A DNA stretch of 64,000 nt, from contig NZ_JALIFP010000002.1 in assembly GCF_022867885.1 (NCBI RefSeq), forward strand, positions 62,001 to 126,000, written 5' to 3'. Each line of letters begins with the position of its first letter. Position 1 is the first letter of the stretch. The translations under genes were made by a program, and so were the position numbers. A model generated the notes under the pieces. That model saw only the letters and a program-made list of their open reading frames with translations. It was not told the origin of the DNA and did not search any database. Below, piece after piece: positions 38,066 to 46,863 of this stretch. The DNA comes from Lederbergia sp. NSJ-179 (GTDB taxonomy: Bacteria; Bacillota; Bacilli; Bacillales; Bacillaceae_C).

Positions 38066-38611
38066 TTATTTTCGATCTTCGATATTTAATGTGCTTCCAT
38101 CTTTAAATGTGATTTGTAATTCAAATTTGTTGTAATCAGACTCAAGATCGAAACGATTGAGCATTTCTTGGATGGTGGCTTCCTTTTCCATATTTGCATG
38201 TAATTCGAGATCTTTTAATTGTGTATAGAAAATTGTAAATGCCTCAACACCTTTATAAATGATGTTTCTGACCGTGTCTTGTATTTCTGCTTTATATTCA
38301 CCAGTATCACTTTTTTGCTCATATTCGTATTCCACTTCCTGGCTAGTACCATACTCGACATCGAGATCAAACTTTGTAAAATTAAGTTCCTCCATCCTAT
38401 CCGCTGCTTCTTCATCATTTTGAATTTGTCCTTCATAGGATTTATTTCCACTGTCTTCTTGTTTGATATGGTCTGGTGTTTTTTCTCTTTCTTGTTCATC
38501 ATTTGGCACGACTTGTTCTTTCGGGTGGTTATCAACAGAGGGATCATTCGAACAGGCAACTACTCCTAATAGGAAGCTAACCCCTAGGAAAGATAAAAAA
38601 TATTTCTTCAT
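38066..38611 (-). CDS. YusW-family lipoprotein (paralogue)
   Basis: 181 residues. The signal peptide ends LLGVVAC, followed by a charged linker and a YusW domain (FTKFDLDVEYGTSQEVEYEYEQ ... SDYNKFELQITFKDGSTLNIEDRK). ATG 38611 is preceded by GGAGGT at 7 bases; the in-frame TTG 6 bases earlier is unlikely. It is the first gene of the two-gene minus-strand unit. Confidence 0.85.
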   Translation of the reverse strand: MKKYFLSFLGVSFLLGVVACSNDPSVDNHPKEQVVPNDEQEREKTPDHIKQEDSGNKSYEGQIQNDEEAADRMEELNFTKFDLDVEYGTSQEVEYEYEQKSDTGEYKAEIQDTVRNIIYKGVEAFTIFYTQLKDLELHANMEKEATIQEMLNRFDLESDYNKFELQITFKDGSTLNIEDRK

Positions 38612-38764
38612 TTTCAAACCTCCATTATACGGGCATCTTACTATTAAGTTTTACAAATATGGTGGGATTTAAACATTTTTGCTAGAAATACTCTTTTTGC
38701 AGAAAAGTTGACAGCTTGGAGGAGTAAGTATTTTCGGGCTGAATTTTGTGTTTTAGAAATGACT

Positions 38765-39010
38765 CGACTTTTCGTACATCTAACCCTACTTTGGCTCTAC
38801 GTTTCCGATGATCCCTTGATTTTTCGTACATCCAACTCCACTTTGGATCTACATTTTCGGTGAGCCCTTTAGTTTTCGCACATCCAACCCTATTTTGGCT
38901 CTACATTTTCGATGATCCCTTGACTTTTCATACATCCAACCTCACTTTGGATTTACATTTTCAATGATCCCCTGACTTTTTGTACATCCAAGCCCCCTTT
39001 GGATCTGTTT
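38765..39010. repeat. 52-bp tandem array C (5 units), same family as array B, opposite strand
   Basis: The TTGG anchor falls at 38791, 38843, 38895, 38947 and 38999, exactly 52 bp apart. The reverse complement gives GTAGATCCAAAG...TTGGATGTACGAAAA, closely matching the array B core, so it is the same repeat family inverted. Each unit keeps the ATCCAA...TTTGGAT inverted repeat. It lies between the YusW genes (-) and the infC promoter (+). Confidence 0.92.
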
Positions 39011-39080
39011 TCGTAAAAAAGTTGGATTGCCATGCAGCTTTTCTTTTGTTATACTTGTTTTTTGTGCGAGGAACCACATA

Positions 39081-39109
39081 TTGACAGAGTTATGATCATG
39101 TGATATATT
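39081..39109 (+). promoter_or_regulatory. sigma-A promoter of the infC operon
   Basis: TTGACA (39081-39086), a 17-bp spacer and TATATT (39104-39109) lie upstream of the L20 leader. Confidence 0.8.
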
Positions 39110-39114
39110 TTATT

Positions 39115-39260
39115 ATGAATTGAATACTTGTTAATGGAAGAAGGAGCTACCCGCTTCTCGCCTGATCGACGCTATAAGCTGTTGGCAGGTTTAGAACTGA
39201 AATCATCATTCTTACATCATTTTGAATGAAATGCGGGTGCCTTGTGCCCGCTTTTTTTAT
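39115..39260 (+). promoter_or_regulatory. L20-type ribosomal protein leader with attenuator
   Basis: The region before infC contains CGCCTGATCGACGCTATAAG and GTTGGCAGG, recognisable from the Bacillus infC-rpmI-rplT leader bound by L20. It ends in a terminator GCGGG...CCCGC (39233-39250) plus T7. ACCCGC near 39150 can pair with GCGGGT and so form an alternative structure. L20 binding should favour termination. Confidence 0.85.
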
Positions 39261-39358
39261 TGTTCATTTTTAAAGCAATAGCTTGATGAGTAAAGCGTCC
39301 ACGCTTATCTTTTTCCAAAACAGATGTATTCCCGAAAATATCTTGGAGGTGGCTAACT

Positions 39359-39874
39359 ATTAGCAAAGATATGTTGGTAAATGAAGGCATTCGTGCCCGT
39401 GAACTTCGTCTAATTGATCATCAGGGTAATCAGCTTGGAGTCAAATCCCGCAATGAAGCATTGGAAATGGCTGCTCGTGTAAATCTTGATCTTGTTCTTG
39501 TTGCCCCTAATGCGAAACCACCTGTAGCCAGAATTATGGACTATGGAAAATATCGTTTTGAGCAGCAAAAAAGAGAAAAAGAAGCACGTAAAAACCAAAA
39601 AGTGATCAATGTGAAGGAAGTTCGCTTAAGTCCGACCATTGAAGATCATGATTTCAATACAAAACTTCGAAACGGACGCAAGTTCTTGGAAAAAGGGGAC
39701 AAAGTGAAAGCTTCGATCCGCTTTAGGGGACGTGCCATCACTCATAAAGAAATTGGACAGCGTGTATTAAATAAATTCGCTGATGAATGTAGTGACTTGG
39801 CAGCCGTTGAATCGAAGCCAAAAATGGATGGCCGAAGCATGTTCTTAGTGTTGGCACCAAAAACCGAAAAGTAA
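39359..39874 (+). CDS. infC: translation initiation factor IF-3
   Basis: About 171 residues. IF-3 prevents premature 50S joining and checks the start codon. The rare ATT start at 39359 (ATT AGC AAA GAT ATG) with GGAGGT 8 bases upstream is typical of infC, where IF-3 discriminates against its own start codon and so regulates itself. A normal ATG lies 12 bases downstream but has no ribosome site. Core motifs include [45 protein letters not shown] and the C-terminal domain [17 protein letters not shown]. First gene of the infC-rpmI-rplT operon. Confidence 0.96.
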   Translation: MSKDMLVNEGIRARELRLIDHQGNQLGVKSRNEALEMAARVNLDLVLVAPNAKPPVARIMDYGKYRFEQQKREKEARKNQKVINVKEVRLSPTIEDHDFNTKLRNGRKFLEKGDKVKASIRFRGRAITHKEIGQRVLNKFADECSDLAAVESKPKMDGRSMFLVLAPKTEK

Positions 39875-39897
39875 AGTTTTGAGGAGGAAAAGAACCT

Positions 39898-40098
39898 ATG
39901 CCAAAAATGAAAACTCACCGTGGCGCGGCAAAACGATTCAAGAAAACAAGTAGCGGAAAATTGAAACGATCACATGCCTATACAAGCCACATGTTCGCCC
40001 ATAAATCGCAAAAACAAAAACGTAAACTACGTAAATCCGCCATTGTTTCGAAAGGTGATTTTAAAAGAATTCGTCACCTGCTTGACAATGTGAAATAA
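39898..40098 (+). CDS. rpmI: 50S ribosomal protein L35
   Basis: 66 residues, very basic, beginning [30 protein letters not shown], a standard L35 sequence and length. It lies 23 bp after infC with GAGGAGGAAA as ribosome site. Confidence 0.98.
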   Translation: MPKMKTHRGAAKRFKKTSSGKLKRSHAYTSHMFAHKSQKQKRKLRKSAIVSKGDFKRIRHLLDNVK

Positions 40099-40124
40099 AC
40101 CGGAACCAATAGGAGGGAATCAAT

Positions 40125-40478
40125 ATGCCACGTGTTAAAGGCGGTACAGTTACTCGCAGACGTCGCAAGAAAGTTTTAAAATTAGCAAAAGGTTATTACG
40201 GCTCCAAACATAGACTATTTAAAGTAGCGAATCAACAAGTGATGAAATCTTACATGTATGCTTATCGTGATCGCCGTAATAAAAAACGTGATTTTCGTAA
40301 GCTTTGGATTACTCGTATCAATGCTGCTGCGCGTATGAATGGTCTTTCTTATAGCCGTCTTATGCATGGTTTGAAACTAGCTGGCATTGAAGTAAATCGC
40401 AAAATGCTTGCTGATCTTGCTGTGTCTGATGAAAATGCATTTGCAGAATTAGCGAATAAAGCAAAAGCAGCTCTATAA
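40125..40478 (+). CDS. rplT: 50S ribosomal protein L20
   Basis: 117 residues, basic, beginning [31 protein letters not shown], standard for L20. Besides binding 23S rRNA, Bacillus L20 represses this operon through the leader at 39115-39260. GGAGGGAATC precedes ATG 40125. Confidence 0.98.
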   Translation: MPRVKGGTVTRRRRKKVLKLAKGYYGSKHRLFKVANQQVMKSYMYAYRDRRNKKRDFRKLWITRINAAARMNGLSYSRLMHGLKLAGIEVNRKMLADLAVSDENAFAELANKAKAAL

Positions 40479-40546
40479 CAAGGAAATTATCCTTTTTTGA
40501 GACGAGATTTCAAAAGGAATTTCTCAATATTAGCTAACTTGTTAAG

Positions 40547-40587
40547 CAAAAGCCATTCCCCAAAATACGTTTAGGGAATGGCTTTTG
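40547..40587 (+). terminator. terminator of the infC operon
   Basis: AAAAGCCATTCCC and GGGAATGGCTTTT form a perfect 13-bp stem (40548-40586). The T run is only the 3' arm of the stem. Confidence 0.8.
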
Positions 40588-40607
40588 TGCTATAGGAAGG
40601 AGAAAAA

Positions 40608-40883
40608 ATGATCAAACAAATAGTAGCTGCTTACCTCATTTTTATCAATATTTGGGGATTTGTATTGATGAAAATGGATAAAAAAAGGGCACAAAAAGGA
40701 AAATGGCGAATTAGCGAAAAAACACTGTGGTTGATCTCATTTCTAGGGGGCGCTCCGGGAATGACGATCGGGATGTGGTGGTTCCGTCATAAAACTAAAC
40801 ATTTTGCATTCAAATATGGATTCCCGATTTTAGCTTTTCTGGATGTATTTCTTTTTTATTTCATGCTTGGCCGCCTGTCATAA
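40608..40883 (+). CDS. ysdA: DUF1294 membrane protein YsdA
   Basis: 91 residues with a hydrophobic N-terminus (residues 4-20), a middle MDKKRAQKGKWRISEKTLWLISFLGGAPGMTIGMWWFRHKTKHFAFKYGFP signature of DUF1294, and a second helix. It follows rplT as in B. subtilis. GGAAGGAG precedes ATG 40608. Function unknown. Confidence 0.92.
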   Translation: MIKQIVAAYLIFINIWGFVLMKMDKKRAQKGKWRISEKTLWLISFLGGAPGMTIGMWWFRHKTKHFAFKYGFPILAFLDVFLFYFMLGRLS

Positions 40884-40930
40884 CGATTTTCACCATCCCA
40901 TACACTTAAGTAAGAAGGCGGGTGATCAAA

Positions 40931-41524
40931 TTGAATGAACCATTATTGATCATGCTTACATTTGTGCAGGGAACAGGGACGCTGGCTCCGTTGATATTTA
41001 TTTTCTTTCATGTTGTTCGCCAATTTATTTTTATCCCTGTCATTATGGTCTGTATGGCAGGTGGAATTTTATTTGGCAGTGTACTTGGGACGCTTTATTC
41101 CATGATTGGATTACTTCTTTTATCGGCTCTATTTTACTTTTGTATTCGGAAAATGCCTAGTGCTTATAAGAAATTGTTGAAAATCAAAAATAAATGGTTT
41201 GGTCGTTATGCAAAAATGACGGTTGGGCAAATTGCGATTCTTCGTTTGATTCCTTTCTTTCATTATCATCTATTAAATCTTTGTTTGTTAGAAAGGCGAC
41301 CCGATTTTAAGGGTTTTATGAAAGGAGCTTTTGCAACGAACTTACCTGTGGCCTTTTTTTATACCGTTTTTGGAGAATTTATTACTCATTTTACTCCCAC
41401 TATCAGTGTAATTATTTTATTGGCTCTCTTGATGTTGGTCTATATTTTGCGAGAAAAAATGTCGACGGTTGCTTGGCATGAGTTTTTCTCGCAGCAAAAA
41501 GAAACGAACAAGGCCTGTTCGTAA
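40931..41524 (+). CDS. VTT-domain (TVP38/TMEM64, DedA-like) membrane protein
   Basis: About 197 residues with four to five helices. The core FIPVIMVCMAGGILFGSVLGTLYSMIGLLLLSALFYFCIRKM and the ILRLIPFFHYHLLNLCLL segment match the SNARE-associated/VTT family. Such proteins are lipid scramblases or transporters of envelope precursors. TTG 40931 is chosen because AAGGCGGGTGA lies 6 bases upstream; GTG 40922 overlaps that site. It is absent from this position in B. subtilis, as far as I recall. Confidence 0.82.
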   Translation: MNEPLLIMLTFVQGTGTLAPLIFIFFHVVRQFIFIPVIMVCMAGGILFGSVLGTLYSMIGLLLLSALFYFCIRKMPSAYKKLLKIKNKWFGRYAKMTVGQIAILRLIPFFHYHLLNLCLLERRPDFKGFMKGAFATNLPVAFFYTVFGEFITHFTPTISVIILLALLMLVYILREKMSTVAWHEFFSQQKETNKACS

Positions 41525-41550
41525 AAAATGTCGTTGGTCTCACCACTTAT

Positions 41551-41590
41551 TTAAGAGCCCTATTTCTTTAATGAGATAGGGCCTTAATTG
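41551..41590. terminator. bidirectional terminator between VTT and ysdB genes
   Basis: TTAAG-A-GCCCTAT pairs with ATAGGGCCTTAA with a one-base bulge, and lies between convergent genes. Confidence 0.7.
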
Positions 41591-41632
41591 ATGGTTAAAT
41601 GAGTAAAATAATGGTATAAAAATAAGAGTATG

Positions 41633-42022
41633 TTATTTCTTATTCCTAGCCATTAGTTCTTTTATCGGACTTTTCCAATCAATCGTGCTGTCGGGATAGC
41701 GTAGTTGAATTTCATTTTCAATAAATTTAAAGTCTTCATAAGACAATCCTTTTAGTAGATTGGGATTATGTGGCCAAACGAAAATGGAAACCACTTCAAA
41801 AGATCGATCTGTTGTCCCAAGATATTTTTCACCTTCAAACATGACACCGTTAAAAGTAATTAAGAAATTTTTCCTTATATTATCAGGGACATCATAAAAA
41901 AAATATTTTTTTTGCTCATGGGCTGTTTCAAGTTTACGTTTAGGATCTAATATAAATTTAATGATTTTATAGATCAGGTAAATAATAAAGGCGAAAATGG
42001 CAACTCTTAGCAGAATAAGCAT
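41633..42022 (-). CDS. ysdB: YsdB-like protein
   Basis: 129 residues, matching the usual YsdB length. One N-terminal helix (LILLRVAIFAFIIYLIYKIIKFIL) is followed by a cytoplasmic part with YFFYDVPDNIRKNFLITFNGVMFEGEKYLG. ATG 42022 has GGAGG 7 bases upstream, so an earlier in-frame start at 42070 is rejected. In B. subtilis ysdB belongs to the sigma-W regulon; I did not identify a sigma-W promoter here. Confidence 0.88.
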   Translation of the reverse strand: MLILLRVAIFAFIIYLIYKIIKFILDPKRKLETAHEQKKYFFYDVPDNIRKNFLITFNGVMFEGEKYLGTTDRSFEVVSIFVWPHNPNLLKGLSYEDFKFIENEIQLRYPDSTIDWKSPIKELMARNKK

Positions 42023-42117
42023 GACGCAGCCTCCAATCGGTTCATCTAATAGGCCTATACGAATGAGCATTCAAAAAGTTTCATTATTTGTTATAATTTT
42101 TTTAGGAGGGATTTATA

Positions 42118-42609
42118 ATGACAATTCAAGAATGGTTTAGTATGCAACAAAAGTTAGATCAATATATTGAAGCGGAACACGGATTACAAGATCGATCACT
42201 ATTTGATGAAAAAATATTAGCCTTGCTTGTAGAAATTGGGGAGCTGGCGAATGAAACGAGATGCTTCAAATTTTGGAGTAAGAAACCAGCATCAGAGAGT
42301 GACGTAATATTGGAGGAATATGTAGATGGGATCCATTTTATCCTTTCACTTGGTTTAGAGCTCGGTTTCGCTGAACATTCCTTTTCAGTCGTTTCCCATG
42401 AAGGAAATGAAGATCTTGTCACAGGTTTCTTGAAAATATATCAGCGGGTAGAGCAACTGCGACAATCAAGATCCTTACGTGATTATGAAGAATTATTACG
42501 TGGGTATTTTATTTTGGGACAATCTCTAGGGTTTACGATTGATGATGCTCAACAAGCTTATAAAAAGAAGAATGAAATTAATTATAAACGTCAAGAGGAA
42601 GGGTATTAG
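42118..42609 (+). CDS. dimeric dUTP diphosphatase
   Basis: 163 residues of the all-alpha (MazG-related) dUTPase family. Metal-binding acidic motifs are EIGELANETRCFKFWS (near residue 40) and EEYVDGIHFILSLGLELG (near 66). It hydrolyses dUTP to dUMP and PPi, keeping uracil out of DNA. AGGAGGGA precedes ATG 42118. It is divergent from ysdB with a 95-bp gap. Confidence 0.92.
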   Translation: MTIQEWFSMQQKLDQYIEAEHGLQDRSLFDEKILALLVEIGELANETRCFKFWSKKPASESDVILEEYVDGIHFILSLGLELGFAEHSFSVVSHEGNEDLVTGFLKIYQRVEQLRQSRSLRDYEELLRGYFILGQSLGFTIDDAQQAYKKKNEINYKRQEEGY

Positions 42610-42674
42610 TAGCATTCTGCTTTTCTTTTTTATTATAATGAAGGCAGTTCTAAATAATAAAAGGAGGGATTGGA

Positions 42675-43760
42675 TTGACTAAACTAGATGAAACATTGAC
42701 GATGTTAAAGGATTTAACAGATGCAAAAGGCATTCCAGGAAATGAAAAAGAGCCAAGAGACGTGATGAAGAAATACATAACACCTTTTGCAGATGAAGTG
42801 GAATCCGATGGATTAGGGAGCTTGATCGCTAAAAAAACGGGAGCTGAAAACGGGCCGAAAATTATGATTTCCGGTCATTTAGATGAAGTCGGTTTTATGA
42901 TCACTCAAATTGATGATAAAGGCTTTTTGCGTTTTCAAACAGTAGGTGGTTGGTGGTCACAAGTCATGCTTGCCCAACGTGTTACCATTGTGACGGGAAA
43001 GGGAGATGTGACAGGAGTGATTGGTTCTAAACCACCCCACATTTTATCGGCAGAAGCACGTAAAAAACCGGTTGATATAAAAGAGATGTTTATTGATATT
43101 GGAGCTTCCAGCAGAGAAGAAGCGATGGAATGGGGAGTACGACCAGGTGATATGGCTGTTCCGTATTTTGAATTTACCGTTATGAACAATGAGAAAATGT
43201 TGCTTGCCAAAGCCTGGGATAACCGGATTGGTTGTGCGATTGCAATTGATGTATTGAAAAACCTCCAAGGGATCGATCACCAAAATATTGTATATGGGGT
43301 GGGAACGGTCCAAGAAGAAGTTGGACTCCGCGGCGCGAAAACGGCTGCTAATAAAATTCAGCCAGATATTGCCATTGCCGTGGATGTGGGGATTGCTGGG
43401 GATACACCTGGAGTGTCAGATAAAGAAGCCCAAGGTAAAATGGGAGATGGTCCGCAAATTATTTTATATGATGCTTCCATGGTCTCTCATAAAGGGCTTC
43501 GAGAGCTGATCACAGGGGTTGCAGATGAGTTGAAAATTCCTTATCAGTTTGATGCGATTCCAGGCGGTGGCACAGACGCCGGCTCGATCCATTTAGCCGC
43601 AGAAGGAGCGCCATCGATTGCGATGACAATAGCGACTCGTTATATTCACTCCCATGCAGGAATCCTTCACCGTGATGATTTTGAAAATGCAGTGAAGCTT
43701 ATTACAGAAGTTATTAAAAGGTTGGATCGTGAAACAGTCGATAAAATTACGTATGAATAA
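42675..43760 (+). CDS. ysdC: M42-family glutamyl aminopeptidase YsdC
   Basis: 361 residues, cytosolic di-metal peptidase that assembles into a large tetrahedral particle in this family. Metal and catalytic motifs: [50 protein letters not shown] and the C-terminal [17 protein letters not shown] 42675 follows AAGGAGGG. It cleaves N-terminal residues from peptides. Confidence 0.95.
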   Translation: MTKLDETLTMLKDLTDAKGIPGNEKEPRDVMKKYITPFADEVESDGLGSLIAKKTGAENGPKIMISGHLDEVGFMITQIDDKGFLRFQTVGGWWSQVMLAQRVTIVTGKGDVTGVIGSKPPHILSAEARKKPVDIKEMFIDIGASSREEAMEWGVRPGDMAVPYFEFTVMNNEKMLLAKAWDNRIGCAIAIDVLKNLQGIDHQNIVYGVGTVQEEVGLRGAKTAANKIQPDIAIAVDVGIAGDTPGVSDKEAQGKMGDGPQIILYDASMVSHKGLRELITGVADELKIPYQFDAIPGGGTDAGSIHLAAEGAPSIAMTIATRYIHSHAGILHRDDFENAVKLITEVIKRLDRETVDKITYE

Positions 43761-43778
43761 ATAGAAAGATTTTTTTAG

Positions 43779-43823
43779 AGGTGTCCCGAAGGCTGCTAGT
43801 AGCTTTTATGAGACACCTTTTAT
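43779..43823 (+). terminator. terminator of ysdC
   Basis: AGGTGTC (43779-43785) pairs with GACACCT (43812-43818) and is followed by TTTTAT. The loop is long. Confidence 0.65.
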
Positions 43824-43933
43824 ATTTGCTCTTTAACGAGTGATTTTTTAGTGTCTTTAAATCTCTTATGAACTTTTAGCCCCAGTTTCAATATTAATTT
43901 TGAATGTGTGCCTGCTGCATTTACTGAAAAGCT

Positions 43934-44812
43934 TTAAAACCGAAACTGTGATAAAAATTGTAAAAATTGCGTTTCCTTCGGATGCTCATATTTTAAAATA
44001 GCATAGGTTTTTGCAACAGGAAGGTTTAAAAATGGACAAGGAGCTTCTAGTAATCTGCCTTCCAATAATTCACGCCGTACAGTAGAAGAAGGCAGAAATG
44101 AAATGCCAAGCCCTTCTATGATGAATCGTCTCGTGACATGGACCTGTGAGACAGCCATCGTTTTTAACGACGAAAATTGTGAATGTAAGGATCTCAGTAA
44201 ACTATCCCAGTATTCGGGATGATTATGTGTGATCAAATAGTTGTTGGCTAACAGCTCCTCTGCATCAAGCGGAGGGGCTGTCTCACTATCCCTTCCATCA
44301 TGCGGGACGACAAGAATAACGGGGTCTTCATACAAAGGACGGCAAATAAGATTAGAATTCTTTATTTGCGAACGTGAAAGACCTAAATCGACTTCTCCGG
44401 CTAAAACGGCTTCCGATATATTCATTGAATCAAGCACTTGGACAGAAATTTCAATTTCTTGATGAATAAGCATGAACCTTTTTAACACATACGGCATAAT
44501 CGATTCCGCAATTAACGGGGACATGGCCAATGTTAGCTTTTGTGAATAACCTTGACGGAAGCGATCTAATTCTGATATCCCATCTTCATATAACTTAAGC
44601 ATCTTCCTAGCGATAAGTAAAAATCTTCTACCTGCCTCAGTTAAGGATACTCTTCTCCCATCCCTCGCAAACAATGGACTGCCTATCTCTTCTTCTAACA
44701 GCTTTATTTGGACAGTCACCGTCGGCTGTGAAATAAAAAGCTCATCAGACGTTTTGCGGAAATTTTCATGCTTTGCGGCAGTCACAAAAGTGTGCAACCA
44801 TTTAAAATCCAC
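43934..44812 (-). CDS. citR: LysR-type regulator CitR
   Basis: 292 residues: N-terminal winged helix (MDFKWLHTFVTAAKHENFRKTSDELFISQPTVTVQIKLLEEEIG) and a LysR effector-binding domain. The sequence follows B. subtilis CitR closely, including LTLAMSPLIAES and THNHPEYWDSLLR. The start is GTG 44812 with AGAGGTGA 6 bases upstream. It is divergent from citA, so the shared control region (44813-44951) is its probable operator and CitR should repress citA. Confidence 0.93.
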   Translation of the reverse strand: MDFKWLHTFVTAAKHENFRKTSDELFISQPTVTVQIKLLEEEIGSPLFARDGRRVSLTEAGRRFLLIARKMLKLYEDGISELDRFRQGYSQKLTLAMSPLIAESIMPYVLKRFMLIHQEIEISVQVLDSMNISEAVLAGEVDLGLSRSQIKNSNLICRPLYEDPVILVVPHDGRDSETAPPLDAEELLANNYLITHNHPEYWDSLLRSLHSQFSSLKTMAVSQVHVTRRFIIEGLGISFLPSSTVRRELLEGRLLEAPCPFLNLPVAKTYAILKYEHPKETQFLQFLSQFRF

Positions 44813-44829
44813 TCAAATTCACCTCTAAT

Positions 44830-44893
44830 GATAAAAATTAATTAAAATGATTAAAAAGGTTTAATTTTATTAATTAATTATACCATCTATAAT
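44830..44893. promoter_or_regulatory. citR-citA divergent control region
   Basis: The interval is rich in TTAATTAA-type motifs (44835-44882), including a T-N11-A-like repeat suited to LysR dimers. TATAAT at 44888-44893 is the likely citA -10 element. Exact operator bounds are inferred. Confidence 0.5.
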
Positions 44894-44951
44894 AAACTTT
44901 AATAAACGATTGTCATGAAAATTGCCACAAATAAAGGGAAGGATGAGTAGT

Positions 44952-46046
44952 ATGATTCATCAAGGGTTAAAAGGGGTTATTGCAGCAGAAACGGCAATTA
45001 GTTATATTGATGGTCAAAAAGGCTATTTAGTGTACAGGGGACGTGAGGCAAAGGAAATTGCCTTGAAATATTCCTTTGAAGAGGCAGCCTATTTCCTTTG
45101 GCATGGAAGTATTCCGACCAATGCTGAAAAAGAGGATTTAAATAAGCAATTGAAATGCTATCGTGTTCTTCCGAAAAACACGGAAAAAATTATTGCTCTA
45201 TTGCCAATGGATATGGAATTAATGAGTGTCATCAGAACGGTTATTTCAAGTATGGGAAATTCACAGTTTATATGGAAGCCTACCATTGATGAAGCCATTC
45301 AGTTAACAGCCATCATACCAACGATTATCGCTTATTGGAAACGGAAAGTATCTGGATTATCAGCTATTGCGCCTAATGAGAATTACGGACATGTAGAAAA
45401 TTATTTATATATGCTAACAGGGGAAAAGCCTTTAGAGATACATGTGAAAGCACTTGAAACGTACATGGTATTGACATTAGAGCATGGAATGAATGCATCA
45501 ACATTCTCTGCAAGGGTCACTGTCTCAACAGAATCAGATATGGTATCTGCGATTACTTCAGCCATTGGCACAATGAAGGGACCTTTACATGGGGGAGCCC
45601 CTTCAGACGTTACGAAAATGCTGAATGAAATAGGAAGAAAAGAGCATGCAGAAAAATGGATCAGAGCAAAACTTGAGAGAGGCGAACGATTAATGGGATT
45701 CGGTCATAGGGTTTATAAAACAAAAGATCCTCGAGCTCTTGCTTTAAAGGAAAAAGCATTGGAAATTGGTCAGGATGATCCATGGCTTGCCCTTGCACTG
45801 CACGTGGAAGAAACAGCTATTCGATTGTTGGAAGAATATAAACCCGGTCGTAAGCTTTATACAAATGTAGAATTTTTTGCTGCAGCAGTCATGCGTTCTA
45901 TTCAAATGGATGAAGAATTGTTTACTCCAACTTTTACAGCAAGCAGAATTGTCGGCTGGACTGCCCATGTATTGGAACAATCAGAGCGAAATGTTCTTTT
46001 TAGACCAGAATCCCAGTATATTGGTCAGCTGCCTGATTTGAAATAG
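44952..46046 (+). CDS. citA: minor citrate synthase CitA
   Basis: About 364 residues. It condenses oxaloacetate and acetyl-CoA. The two active-site His regions are HGGAP and [13 protein letters not shown]. In the third region it has NVEF (Glu near residue 307) where most citrate synthases have NVDF with catalytic Asp; B. subtilis CitA shares that change and is a weak enzyme. ATG 44952 is preferred by spacing from AAGGGAAGG; the ATG at 44943 overlaps that site. The 21-bp array begins about 58 bases after its stop. Confidence 0.93.
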   Translation: MIHQGLKGVIAAETAISYIDGQKGYLVYRGREAKEIALKYSFEEAAYFLWHGSIPTNAEKEDLNKQLKCYRVLPKNTEKIIALLPMDMELMSVIRTVISSMGNSQFIWKPTIDEAIQLTAIIPTIIAYWKRKVSGLSAIAPNENYGHVENYLYMLTGEKPLEIHVKALETYMVLTLEHGMNASTFSARVTVSTESDMVSAITSAIGTMKGPLHGGAPSDVTKMLNEIGRKEHAEKWIRAKLERGERLMGFGHRVYKTKDPRALALKEKALEIGQDDPWLALALHVEETAIRLLEEYKPGRKLYTNVEFFAAAVMRSIQMDEELFTPTFTASRIVGWTAHVLEQSERNVLFRPESQYIGQLPDLK

Positions 46047-46103
46047 GAGTATAAACAACAGTTCCCGGAACGATTTTAACACGTTGGCCCACTGTAGGTA
46101 AGA

Positions 46104-46497
46104 ATTGCTGAAGTTTTTGTGGGAATTGCTGAACTCCGGGAGTGAATTGCTGAACTTCGGGAGTGGATTGCTGAACTTTGGGAGTGAATTGCTGAACTTT
46201 GGGAGTGAATTGCTGAACTTCGGGAGTGGATTGCTGAACTTTGGGAGTGGATTGCTGAACTTTGGGTGTGAATTGCTGAACTTCGGGAGTGGATTGCTGA
46301 ACTTTGGGAGTGGATTGCTGAACTTTGGGTGTGAATTGCTGAACTTCGGGAGTGGATTGCTGAACTCCGGGAGTGAATTGCTGAACTTCGGGTGTGGATT
46401 GCTGAACTTTGGGTGTGAATTGCTGAACTTTGGGAGTGGATTGGTGAACTTCCAGGTAAGATTGTTGAACTTCCGGCTTGAATTGCTGAACTTCATT
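46104..46497. repeat. 21-bp tandem array D (19 units)
   Basis: Nineteen copies of ATTGCTGAACTTTGGGAGTG plus one base. The ATTGCTGAA anchor recurs every 21 bp from 46104 to 46482 ((46482-46104)/21 = 18). Because 21 is a multiple of 3, several frames stay open on both strands and produce low-complexity pseudo-proteins (TPKVQQF or LLNFGSG repeats). It lies between citA (+) and sspI (-), with no ribosome site or promoter for either false frame. Confidence 0.95.
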
Positions 46498-46518
46498 AAA
46501 TGAATGACTAGTAAAGGA

Positions 46519-46556
46519 AAAAAGCAGCTTCATAAGCCGCTTTCTCTTTTTTTCTT
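46519..46556 (-). terminator. terminator of sspI (bidirectional)
   Basis: On the minus strand AAAGCGGCTT-ATG-AAGCTGCTTT forms a 10-bp stem with one G-U pair, followed by TTTTCCTTT. The plus strand also has T after the stem. Confidence 0.75.
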
Positions 46557-46557
46557 A

Positions 46558-46764
46558 TTATTTCAATCCCTGTTCCAAGGTTTCTAGCATCATATTCTGC
46601 TCTTGGCTGTCTGCATTTTGCCAAATTACTTCAAATAATACGCCTAAGCCTGGCAACATTTTTTCTTCTCCGCGTTGAATCGCATCGACAATCGTATCCT
46701 TTAATTGGGCTTGATCATTTCCCGAAACATTATGAATAACCGCTTTACGTAAATTTAAATCCAT
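46558..46764 (-). CDS. sspI: small acid-soluble spore protein SspI
   Basis: 68 residues: [49 protein letters not shown], the SspI signature. It is made in the forespore and found in the spore core. Three ATG codons are in tandem; the third gives the family N-terminus with AGGAG 8 bases upstream. It is divergent from ysgA, as in B. subtilis. It is the clearest sign that the organism sporulates. Confidence 0.96.
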   Translation of the reverse strand: MDLNLRKAVIHNVSGNDQAQLKDTIVDAIQRGEEKMLPGLGVLFEVIWQNADSQEQNMMLETLEQGLK

Positions 46765-46863
46765 CATCATAACTCCTTTTATAATAGATGTGATACTTAG
46801 TTTTTCTCAAATGAGTGGTAATATGTATAATAAAGTAATAATCTTGGGAAAGGCTTGAATGAG

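Noticed and set aside
38219-38569. 116-codon plus-strand ORF with hydrophobic residues
   Set aside because: It is antisense to the YusW lipoprotein gene, which has a signal peptide, lipobox and ribosome site.
45981-46533. Open frames on both strands with heptapeptide repeats (TPKVQQF, LLNFGSG)
   Set aside because: They are a by-product of the 21-bp period. Frames are open on both strands at once and there is no start signal; one also overlaps the end of citA.
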